64,000 nucleotides of DNA from Hansfordia pulvinata. Lineage: Eukaryota > Ascomycota > Sordariomycetes > Xylariales. Each line of letters starts with the position of its first letter. Within the stretch, counting starts at the first letter, position 1. This document shows positions 48,621 to 57,810 of this stretch, in pieces. The notes below the pieces were generated by a model, which ran no database searches, was not told where the DNA came from, and worked only from the letters and a program-made list of their open reading frames with translations. The position numbers were made by a program, and so were the translations under genes. Location: contig BJKQ01000036.1 of the NCBI GenBank assembly GCA_006538405.1, positions 41,583 through 105,582 of the forward strand, given 5' to 3'.

Positions 48621-49528
48621 ATGCGTTTAACGGGTCACTACCACCGTACCCGATTACACGGTCGCGTTAATCGATCTCCGTTTCCATTGTCAGCTGCCTT
48701 GATGCTCGCCGTCGCGTCCGATCATTATCACGCTTATCGGTCGCGCGTAAAAGGTGGCGCGCTTGTTTACGATGTCCAGTCACGTATAAAGCAATATCCG
48801 GTGTACTTCATTTTAAGAGCTTAAGTGTCGCCAGGAGCTGCGCCCTGCGTCGTGCGAGTGGTGAGATTCGAGTCGGTCGGCTGACCGTCAATTGTCCGCG
48901 TAGACCACGACCTATTCATTATAAACGAACACGGACCAGCCAGCCGTGTCTTGAGAAGTCATTCGAGTCAGACATTAAGGATCGTGTCATAGCACACGTA
49001 CTAATCCACGGGCGGCACGGCGTACTCGTATGCATCTCATTGGCGTTTGCTGTAATATTCCGGCCCGCTCACCCTGGCGCCTGCCTGCCTCTTTTTGACA
49101 CTCATGTAGAAGTATGTGTGCTCATACAAAACTGTTCACAATGGTCCAGGTCATTGATTGAAGCCGATTTGTAATTGCCTGACATGACCACTAACATAGG
49201 TGCAAGCAACGAACTTTGAAGTCTGATCATGGTGTTCGACGGTTGAAAACTCCCAGGCCGGTAGTACAACTTGTGCACAGTTGGCTGGGGCCCGCCTCTG
49301 GTACCTATGGTCACACGGAGTAACAGCAGCTGAGAATGAGCAGCCCCAGCAACTTCTAACGACATGTAGACGGAGCCCCCTGCTACAGGTGGCTACCTTA
49401 CGGAACCTGGTCACTCTTTTGCCCCTCAACCCAGTGGAGACCCACGAATCACGACCACTCAAGTACCTTCAGGTACCCACCCCCATCTATGGCATGGACG
49501 GTATCAGGTATCGATAAGCCGCTCTGTG
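48621..49528. other. Upstream region of the nuclease-like gene
   Basis: No gene is supported. A GTACTCGTA half-palindrome lies near 49022. Confidence 0.4.
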
Positions 49529-49547
49529 TACGAGTACGAGTACTCGT
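49529..49547. promoter_or_regulatory. GTACGAGTAC repeats and ACGAGTACTCGT palindrome upstream of the nuclease-like gene
   Basis: GTACGAGTACGAGTACTCGT-type sequence about 195 bp before the ATG. The 12-bp core ACGAGTACTCGT (49536-49547) equals the core found upstream of the Ulp1-like gene. GGTATCAGGT also occurs a short way before the palindrome in both places (42864 and 49500). Confidence 0.4.
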
Positions 49548-49739
49548 CATGTGCTTGTCGTAGCGCCCGGCTGGTGAGGGTACGAAAGTAAACAAAGCGC
49601 AGCATCCAAAGTAAACAACCACACACTGGGCCCCCCATTTCTCGACGAGGCTATGAGCGCACGACTGATCGCCCATGAACTCAGCAGCACGAGATGATTT
49701 GTTGAATGACAAAACCCTCGCTCGTCACCTTCCCGGCTT

Positions 49740-51356
49740 ATGGATTTCCCACCAGCGCCCTTCGTCCTCGACAGCGAGAACGCTCGCAATACCGGCATCG
49801 AGGCCTGGATCGAAGACATCCTTACCGCCATGACCGCGACCGAAGATACCCAAAAGACGATGCCCTCCCGTAGTCGCAGTCCGACTAAGCGGCCACGAAC
49901 GGATAGCGACGAATCCCCGCGGTCGCCTGCTCTTGGGATCGCGCCACAGGACGCGACAGACCAAACGCCGCGAGCCAGCCATTACCACGCCCCTGCCACC
50001 TGGGATCCTCAGTCGACACGTCCACATCAGGGCCCCGGGCCATACGACTGTCCAGAGCTTCCGCCGCAAGCGTCCACCATGGTCTATACTGCCTCGCACA
50101 TGTCCTTCCTTGAAGGCGCGTCTTCGATACTCGCATCGACAAGCACCGATATCACACGATCCGAAACGCCCGACCGTAACCCTGGGTCCTCGGGTAGTCC
50201 AGTGCCCCTTAAACAAGCCGAAATATCCCGCCGACGCGCTGCCCGACAATCAAGAGCAGCAACCGACGCAGGCAGTCAAGCATCAAGATCATCCGCCTCC
50301 GGGGCGGCATCGTCGGCCTCCGCGTCAGTCAAGACGGGTCGTTCCAGTCCTATCAAACGAGAGACTCGCCTGCAGAATGCGTCGAAACTGCGGATCGAAC
50401 GATGGGATATCCGTGACCTGGAAACAAGATCGCGCTTAGGGAGCCTCCTGCCCCAGCACGCATTGCACCTGCTTCAAAAACTATACTGTCTAACCAAGGA
50501 GGAAGGCATCCTGCCTCCCCAGATCAGCCCGTGGATCCGCGACGAGTATCGAAATGACCTGTTCGGACTTGACGACAAATCCTTCCAGGCCCCAACTCCT
50601 CAGTCGACGAATCCCCACAGTGATGATGGCGGCAGGAACGACACGCAAAAATGGTTGCATCGGTACATGCAAATCAAGGAGATCGTGAAAGCCAGTCGGC
50701 GGTGTGAATCTCGACAACGTCATGAGGCCGAATGGAACAACTCCGTCCACGCCCCTCTGCTCCGGCTGTGTGTCCAGGACTGGGAAGATGCTCTCGAGTC
50801 GGTGAACATCAACGGCGTTAATATCGCCCCACGATACCAAGACTCAGACCCTCAACTTGGCGACAACAAGGTCGATTTTGGCATTTTCCTGCAGCCACCA
50901 TTCCCGTCCACAGTTGCAGTGTCCGGCGTGTGCGACCTCAACCCCCTGTCCAGCTTCGAGCCGACATGGCCTTTGGCTGTGAGTATCGAAACCAAATCAA
51001 ACGTCGGGGGCGGTGCCGCCAAGCTCCCCTCTCAATTGGCCAACTGGGTGCGTGCGCACTACCGACAGCTCGAAGGTTTGCCAGGCTGGCGCCAACGTCC
51101 GGCGGGCTCTAACGCGCAGCCTGCTATCCTCCCTCTGATTGCAGTCATTGGCGCTCGGTGGGAACTGAGCCTCGCTGTGCGCCGTCGCGTTTGCGAAGGA
51201 GAAGAAGACAACGACGACACGGTATACTTGCTTGAGTCAGTAGAGATGGGGAACACCAGCAAAGACCTCGGGTGCTGGCAACTGTACTCGGCGTTCCAAG
51301 TTTTGAATGAATGGCTCGCTGGTCCTTACCACGAAATGTTTACAAATTTATGTTGA
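49740..51356 (+). CDS. PD-(D/E)XK nuclease-like protein, 538 aa
   Basis: One uninterrupted exon. Residues 1-235 are polar and low-complexity with basic patches (SRSPTKRPR looks like a nuclear-localisation signal). The C-terminal 300 residues match the fungal PD-(D/E)XK family that Pfam lists as PDDEXK_12: HEAEWNNSVHAPLLRL (E331 in the first helix), D379 in KVDFGIFL, E417-T-K419 in VSIETK, then QLANWVRAHYRQL and a C-terminal GCWQLYSAFQVLNEWL helix. D-x37-E-x-K is an intact catalytic signature. DNA cleavage is plausible but unproven, and members are uncharacterised as far as I know. The gene is intronless, not RIP-ed, and divergent from the Ulp1-like gene. Confidence 0.8.
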   Translation: MDFPPAPFVLDSENARNTGIEAWIEDILTAMTATEDTQKTMPSRSRSPTKRPRTDSDESPRSPALGIAPQDATDQTPRASHYHAPATWDPQSTRPHQGPGPYDCPELPPQASTMVYTASHMSFLEGASSILASTSTDITRSETPDRNPGSSGSPVPLKQAEISRRRAARQSRAATDAGSQASRSSASGAASSASASVKTGRSSPIKRETRLQNASKLRIERWDIRDLETRSRLGSLLPQHALHLLQKLYCLTKEEGILPPQISPWIRDEYRNDLFGLDDKSFQAPTPQSTNPHSDDGGRNDTQKWLHRYMQIKEIVKASRRCESRQRHEAEWNNSVHAPLLRLCVQDWEDALESVNINGVNIAPRYQDSDPQLGDNKVDFGIFLQPPFPSTVAVSGVCDLNPLSSFEPTWPLAVSIETKSNVGGGAAKLPSQLANWVRAHYRQLEGLPGWRQRPAGSNAQPAILPLIAVIGARWELSLAVRRRVCEGEEDNDDTVYLLESVEMGNTSKDLGCWQLYSAFQVLNEWLAGPYHEMFTNLC

Positions 51357-52543
51357 AGCTTTAGCGTACTGCCGTATCGTTCAATAATAAGCAGATTCCC
51401 GGCTTGATTACCCTAAGGCTTAAGCCGAGACGGCCGCACTGACAGCAGGCGTCGACTGGCGATGGTCCACCGGCCTTCGCGGTCCTGTTCCTACCGCCCG
51501 CGTGAGGCTGCTAGGGAGGATGATCGAGAAGTAAACGATAACTCTATGCCGGCCGCGCGGGGGCGTGGTACTCGTTCAAAATGACGCGCTCCAGGCGGCC
51601 AAAAAGCCTTGGCGGGGGGCTCGACGTGCGGATTTTCCAGGCATCCGAGCAGCTCGCCCCGAGTGGGCTATTGCCACACTTAGGGAAGGCCAAATGCTGA
51701 CTTGGCCATGGCTATAATAGTGGGAGGGGACGGCGCGATAATAATAAGAGAGAGAAAGTGTGTGTGTGAGAGCTAGTAAGTGCAACCACGCATTGGCCGC
51801 AGCAGGATGAAGGCTCGCGCAACTCACGGCTGCGAAGTGTACAATTATCGATCGGGTTGGATCGGTGCCGGCATCCCGCCTGGGTAGAGAAGCACTCGTA
51901 TCAGTCCGGGGGTCGAACGGACTGTTGGCGATACTGTGACGTGGCCGGCTCAAGAGCACGTTAGGTGAAAAACCAATAAGCCTCGCAAATGGATATGAAG
52001 GAGGAAGAGGACGAGAGTGACAGTGTGGCGGAGCAAATCGTTCAGGAGGAAGGCCCTGACACCCCGTTACCAGCCCCGGCTGGACCTTGAATATCTTCTG
52101 GCCCTCGGACTATTCAATTCGTGGGTCAAACTTTCGAGTTTCCGCGTATTTTTCTAACGCGATGGTGGCTGACTCTACGCGAACTCGCAACACCTCCACA
52201 TTGAGTACATTAGGCATATCTACTTTCCTTTACAAGTCGCTAAGCGGCACTTGGGGGCCTTGATCACCGCGACTTAGATACTAAATGTGTCGTCACCGGC
52301 ACCATCCAGTTTCAAGCAAATCATTCACCTGCCTTAGGCTGCCTGATCCGTGCAGGCTCGCCCCCAAGGTGTAGGAGTTTTCGCCCTTCTCGCGGGTCGA
52401 AATTGACCATTTGGTCAAGTGTGCAACACGCCTCCATCACGACCCCATTCGATCTTGGATTGTGAGAGATCCCCGAGGCTCTGTCTTGCCTCCGTATCAC
52501 TTATTATAGCAGTCTCTTCCTCATACTCTGCTCTGCGATGAGA
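51357..52543. other. 3' flank of the nuclease-like gene, no supported gene
   Basis: Short open frames only. A purine-rich run GAGAGAGAAAGTGTGTGTGTG lies near 51748-51768. Confidence 0.45.
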
Positions 52544-52560
52544 CCCCCCCCCCCCCCCCC
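52544..52560. repeat. Poly-C tract, 17 bp
   Basis: Uninterrupted run of 17 C. Confidence 0.9.
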
Positions 52561-52910
52561 TAAACAAACATCTAAGTTACGTTTCCACGCAGACATCGGT
52601 GTGCCTCCCTCGACAATGTGCGCAAGTCCCTCCTCGGATGTAGAAAACACCGCAAGCCCTCCAGTGCGCCCACACTTCGGCGACTGGCGCCAGAGATGAC
52701 GAAGACCGAGTCCGCCAGGCCGCAGCCGCATCACACTGGGGGTCTACTCGCATTAGCTCACCTGGACTACATGCACGCCCCGCGGCCTTTTTTGTCCTCG
52801 GACAAGATCCCTGAAGGACTGGCGCGGCGAGTGCGGCGGTCTCCCCCACGGGGAATTGCCTCGGCGGGGGTAAAATCGCGCTGTGTCTTCTCCCCCTCCC
52901 CTAAGAGCCA

Positions 52911-53192
52911 TATCGGATAAATCTCCCCTCGTCGTTTGTAACCCGTGGTCAAAGTGGTATCGCGGCCCGCTCGCAGGTGGCTCTGGGGCGCCCAATCGCC
53001 ACCGACGACGGGAACCACCCCGCTGTGGCTCGCACCACGAGTCTGCACGAGCACGCGGTGGTGGGTGGGCAGATGGGATGGGGTCATGTGGCGAGGCCTT
53101 CTCTGGGTCACGGCGACGCCCCCTTCGTTCTGCGCTGTATATTCGACGGTCGCAATTGGCTATGGGTTGATTCCCACTTCACCTCCGGCTGA
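52911..53192 (+). pseudogene. Possible last exon or gene fragment, product unknown
   Basis: Just after CCCCTAAGAG, which could be a 3' splice site, one frame reads PYRINLPSSFVTRGQSG ... GWGHVARPSLG ... VLRCIFDGRNWLWVDSHFTSG and stops at 53190-53192. Third positions are mostly G/C and the residue mix is protein-like. An upstream frame (52618-52860) could supply an earlier exon, but the implied intron would be only about 38 bp, which is too short to trust. No family recognised. It may be a real 3' exon, a relic or chance. Confidence 0.3.
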
Positions 53193-53630
53193 AGAAAAGA
53201 CTCGTCGGTAGAACACCCACGAACATGATGCGGACGGCGGCTGCGTACCTGCAAGCGACCGGCAGAATCTTCGGTGCTACCGGCACAGAGGGACTTGCTT
53301 TGCCGTCTCCTATCGTGAGTCTCTCTCTAAAGACTGGCCCGGAACAGACGGACGGCTCGAAAGGCGACAGCTTAACGGTAGTGGCCACGGTTCTACTTCA
53401 GTTCTGATAGATATTCGATGACCCATAATCATGTTCAGCCCCCCAGTCGGACTTGGCAGCGCGCATAATTTCACCGACTTATAAAATCCGAAGAATCCAA
53501 CAGGCTTCTTTTTTCGGGTCTTCAACGCAGTTTTCGGAAGAGATAAGTCAAGTCTCATCGCCATCGCAGCTGATCTGCCACGAGCTTTGCAATGATAACC
53601 GCCACCCCTTGTCAGCGTTTTCGGTTACCC
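53193..53630. other. Intergenic before the 60-bp repeats
   Basis: A 60-codon rightward frame and antisense partners exist without further support. Confidence 0.4.
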
Positions 53631-53810
53631 TTGCCACGCTGAGCCGAGGTCCCCTAGTCGAACGGGTTCTTTTTAGCAGCCCTTAAAGCCTTGCCACGCT
53701 GAGCCGAGGTCCCCTAGTCGAACGGGTTCTTTTTAGCAGCCCTTAAAGCCTTGCCACGCTGAGCCGAGGTCCCCTAGTCGAACGGGTTCTTTTTAGCAGC
53801 CCTTAAAGCC
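53631..53810. repeat. Perfect 60-bp triplication
   Basis: Three identical head-to-tail units, each starting TTGCCACGCTGAGCCGAGGT and ending CCCTTAAAGCC, occupy 53631-53690, 53691-53750 and 53751-53810. No base differs among the units, so the expansion is recent or maintained. At 180 bp it is below the usual size needed to trigger RIP. Confidence 0.95.
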
Positions 53811-54349
53811 TCGCCACTGGCTCTTCACGGCCTTCGAATAGTTAGTAAAGAGAAATGTCGTCAATCTCCACCCCTCCGAAAAAAAATCCCCCTCGCGACC
53901 GGACCTCTTCAGTGGCTATTTTCCTCGCTTAACAGCAAAGAAGGGGAAGAAAAGAAGAGGAGAAGAAGAAAATTCGCTGCCGAGTCGTTGCTTCCGACAG
54001 GCGTCCGCGGCGAAGCAGCAGTAAACATACTCCTAGGCGAAGGGGGGTAAAATGAAAAGAGATCATGAAGAGGCGGACGAGAGTGGCGGGGCTGGCACGC
54101 TAACTAAGCCAGCTGAGGAACTGGGCGGCGAATTTCTTCTTCACATCGGTCGAGTCGCCTGCCGTACAGCAAACCGGAGAAGGAGAGAAGCGCGGTGAGC
54201 CACCCCCTAAGTAAGTCGGGATGCTGCAGGAGGCGAGGCCGATCCCGTAACATGACCCCCCCTTTCCTCAGTTAGTTAAGCTGGAGGAGCAAATCTCGCC
54301 TATTCGCCTTATCTTTGGAAGTGAACCGCATTCCTCAGGCATTAGCTCG

Positions 54350-54382
<33 letters not shown>

Positions 54383-55674
54383 CGGCTTTTTCCTCTGCTA
54401 AAGTCGCCACGGCCCGCGCGCTCCTTTGTGCCGCACGATTCCAGCCCCTGCGATCACGTGGAGGGCGGACGGCAAGAGCCAGAGAGAGACGTATTCAGAC
54501 GCGACCGCGGGCAACACAGTGGCTAATCATACTCGATGTCTACGAGTTCTTCGTTTTCTTCCCTTTCCCTTTTCTCCTTCTTTCTTTAAATATCTGCTGA
54601 ATAAATCTGCTGAATATATCTGCTGAGGAATAAACTCGGTACTATCCCTAACATCCGGCCAAGACTTGCACAATCTCTCTAAGCAGAAAGGTCCCTGGTA
54701 GCGAGAAGCCACAGTGAGACCGGCAACAGCTCGAAGTCGCGAGTGACCCCTGGACTTTATATGGCTGAAGAATCGTGCTCGCCATCGCTCTCCTCCGAGC
54801 GGTCCAGTGCGCCATTTCGTCGTGCAGGTCCTTTGTGCCGGTAAGCCGGGAATGTCTCAGGCCCGTCTGTGGGAATGGGCTGGGCCCACAAACTACACGG
54901 CCCTCCCGTGCACCCTAAACGCGGGAAAATGCCATTCCTCCGCGATCTGGTGCCGCTTTTCAAGCAGGCTAACAGTATCCTTTGAGAGTGACATCCGCGA
55001 TCGTTGTGGCGATCTCGTACAGCATAAGGGGCAGGGGAGAGGGGGTGGTGGGGCTCGGGTTTTATATCCTGGCTACGATGGCGTCCGGTCAAGTAGAGGC
55101 AGAAAGGGAGAGGTGCCATCGGCACAGAGGCGTACCTTCTTAGTGGCCTTGTCAAGTTCATGAAGTGCGCTTTTCTATCTATTTTACTGGTGTGTTCTTA
55201 CAGTCAGGGAGAGGGAGGACGCCAATCAAGTATGCTTTCAAGGTGGCACGAAATCATTAGTCTCTCCTCCGCGCTTTTTTTCTTTCTTTTCACTTCCTTC
55301 TTTCTTGCCCCCACTGAGGACTCAGCCATCCGGGAATTAATAATGCCACCTCTGATGTGGCCACCGACCCCATTGATCTACAGAGACATGACCTAGCGGT
55401 CGGATTGGGGCGACAGCCAGGCGAACTCTGCGGGGGAGCGCGGACAGGCCAAAGCTGCATCTCGATCTAAAGCCGCAAGCCGCTTTGTCTATTGATCCCG
55501 GATCTTACTGACAAATACAGCTTCGCGTGTATAAGTAACATCACTGTATCTGCACTCTGCCGGACCCAACCGCTCTACTATCCACCCCTTAATTCCATCG
55601 TCCCGATTCCGAAAACAGAACAAGATTCGCTGCAGCTGCAAAATAAAGGAATAAAGATTCAAAATAAAGTCGAC
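53811..55674. other. Intergenic with a long poly-C tract
   Basis: No supported gene. It contains the 29-bp poly-C run and purine-rich stretches near 53940-53970. The last part is the promoter and leader of the 117-aa gene. Confidence 0.45.
54353..54381. repeat. Poly-C tract, 29 bp
   Basis: The longest pure homopolymer in the window. Its G-rich strand could form a quadruplex. Exact length may be unreliable. Confidence 0.85.
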
Positions 55675-56105
55675 ATGAAGATCACCAACACTATTGTGAA
55701 CGTTCTTCTCCTGGGAGTTGGCGTTGCTTACGCAGTCCCCATCATACCCAGTGCATCAGAGGTGAGTCACGAGAACGAGCCTCCGTTCCCGCCCCCATCC
55801 CCTTCTCACTCCGAGGACGCATCACTAACGACAATTAGGGGCAAATTACCGCCCCTGAGAACCTTACACGTGAGGTCACGCCTGGAGTGAACCATCCTAC
55901 CCAAGACCAGGCCCATGCGCTCGATAGGAGGAACGGTGTACACAAGTGGTATATCGATGGTTTAACGCAGGAGAGTGTGAAACAATATGAGAAGTATTCA
56001 TACGACTGGGAGAGGGCTATGCTGGCATACATGAGAGACGAAGGGGGTGTAGATGGCTCGGACGCTAAGACGTATATTAAACAGATGAAAGCGGCGGGCA
56101 CATAA
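55675..56105 (+). CDS. Small secreted protein without cysteines, 117 aa, two exons
   Basis: Exons are 55675-55761 and 55839-56105. The 77-bp intron runs GTGAGT...AATTAG with a perfect CTAAC branch site 10-15 bases before its end. The joined frame is 118 codons. The ATG chosen gives a clear signal peptide, MKITNTIVNVLLLGVGVAYA, cut after A20; an in-frame upstream ATG would destroy it. The mature part has no cysteine, is charged, and carries ALDRR (residues 56-60), a possible Kex2-type dibasic cleavage site. What follows is helix-prone (QYEKYSYDWERAMLAYMRDE). It looks like a secreted pro-protein or effector candidate. No family recognised. It is the gene nearest the telomere, about 7.9 kb away. 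Confidence 0.8.
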
Positions 56106-57000
56106 AGTATCTACTTCACAGCCGTTCATAATCATGTAGTGTGTTAGACGCACGCGGCACGTATAACCTTGGCCTCTTACCTTCGTTAACGCCCCGCTGA
56201 GCACTGTACAAGGCAACAATAAAACCATATATTAGTCCAGGACCGATATATTCCGGCACCGGAGATATACACTTATATATTCAGCTGGGGATCTTTTAAT
56301 ATAACCGGGCTAACCGTTGAAGGGACTTCATTATCTTATACGCTTTATGTTTATATATAAAATATCAAAGTTAATAATTAAGTGAATTTAAGGATTATAT
56401 TATAAGTATTATAATTGAAATATGCTCAGGCTTTAAAATATCGAAGGATCCGAGTAAAGTGTTATTTAAGTACATATCTTTTATTTCGATTTTAAATTTT
56501 AAATTCAAATTTAAAAGTTAACGTTAATTTCGATTTTAAACTTTCTATTTAAGTTAACCTTTATTTTACATTACTTAATAAAGAATATAAAGTTAGTAAA
56601 CATAAAACATATTTATAAGGGTTTAATATAATATTATAAATAAATTAAAGAAGTTTTTTTAAAAAAAGTAAAATAAAATAAATATTTTTAAAAAGAACAT
56701 GTATTTTAAGTTACTTATAACGTGGTTATATTTAATACGAGTTAAATAAAACGTAATTGCTTATTTTAAATTCAAGTTAAAAAATATATATAAATAAAGG
56801 GAGTTATTCTTAATAAAAATGCTATAAAATTAATATTAATAATGATGTTATTAATTGCCTGCGTAAGCAAGGAACGGGAATATGTGATTAACCAGTATTA
56901 TTTATAACGGCTAACTCCGTCTGGTTGTTATTATAATACGCTCGTTTAAGAACTTGTTTATATCTTTAAACCCCTTCGTCGCCAGTCTTTATTAATAGAA
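56106..57000. repeat. 3' flank grading into AT-rich RIP-ed sequence
   Basis: After about 56230 the sequence is AT-rich with stops in all frames. No element ends could be seen. Confidence 0.6.
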
Positions 57001-57150
57001 TCAAATGGTCGGTGCGGCGAGGCTCAACGCGACAGTCGGCCGAGGCGTGAGTAAGAATTGCACAGCTGAGGTTAATGGCGAGGCGAGGTCTGTGCAGGCC
57101 ATGTAATTGACCCCGTTGAAGGCGCCGGACGCGCCCTTGAGGCCGGATTT
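57001..57150 (-). pseudogene. Isolated GC-rich coding relic
   Basis: On the minus strand about 50 codons read KSGLKGASGAFNGVNYMACTD and on to a TGA at 57003-57001, with G/C-rich third positions in the first half. A GGTAAAT string just upstream looks like a 5' splice site inside the frame. AT-rich DNA surrounds it, so it is probably a leftover of a decayed gene. Family not recognised. Confidence 0.3.
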
Positions 57151-57492
57151 ACCTTGCTATAAGTTGAACATGGTGCTGACACGCTGCAGTCGCTATCATA
57201 AGTTTGGTAAGAAAATGCCAGGTTAAGTATTCAGAATGCTCATAACAATGCTTTAAACTTTAATAATAAGGTATAAATTATAATTAGTTTATGAGAATCA
57301 TCGCGGGAAAAGGGAAATCTAGTTCAAGCCATTAAAAGTCCCTTATATAAGAGAAATCTCGATATTATTAATATAATCAAGCGTGTTATCGGGATAAGTC
57401 GCTTTCTTTATCTTAAAATAGCTTATCACCCTTGTCTCAGCTTTATTCAGTTACTCTTTAAGCAGGGTCGTGCCCTTCCCCTTATACCTTAT
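57151..57492. other. AT-rich subtelomeric sequence, no feature resolved
   Basis: Moderately AT-rich, no coding sequence, leading into the 159-bp tandem units. Confidence 0.5.
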
Positions 57493-57810
57493 AATCTTCT
57501 TTAAAATCGGGTCAGGGTTGCTTATATAAACCTTTACTTTTTAACGTCCAGTTAATTAAACCATTATTATCTCTCCTTTTATTCTTTTACTTCGTTTACT
57601 TATCTTAAGCTAAATTTAAGTTAAAAAACATCACCTTCCTTATCTTATAATTATCTTCTTTAAAATCGGGTTAAGGTTACTTATATAAACCTTCACCTTT
57701 TAACATTTAATTAATTAAACCATTATTATCTCTCCTTTTATTCTTTTACTTTATTTACTTATTTTAAGTTAAATTTAAGCTAAAAGATATCACCTTCCTT
57801 ATCTTATAAT
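57493..57810. repeat. Two tandem units of about 159 bp
   Basis: ATCTTCTTTAAAATCGGGT begins both units, which end in TATCTTATAATT. The second unit is the start of the larger duplicated segment; one unit is present at the start of the sister segment at 60064. Confidence 0.8.

Noticed and set aside
49725..50249. Leftward 174-codon and other frames over the nuclease-like gene
   Set aside because: Shadows of the real frame, which has the intact PD-(D/E)XK signature.
38741..51500. Starship-type giant element
   Set aside because: No tyrosine-recombinase (DUF3435) captain, no matching terminal repeats and no target duplication were seen at the borders of the region.
53631..53810. tRNA-like T-arm in the 60-bp units (GTTCGACTAGGGG on the minus strand)
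   Set aside because: No acceptor stem, D-arm or anticodon arm can be folded around it.
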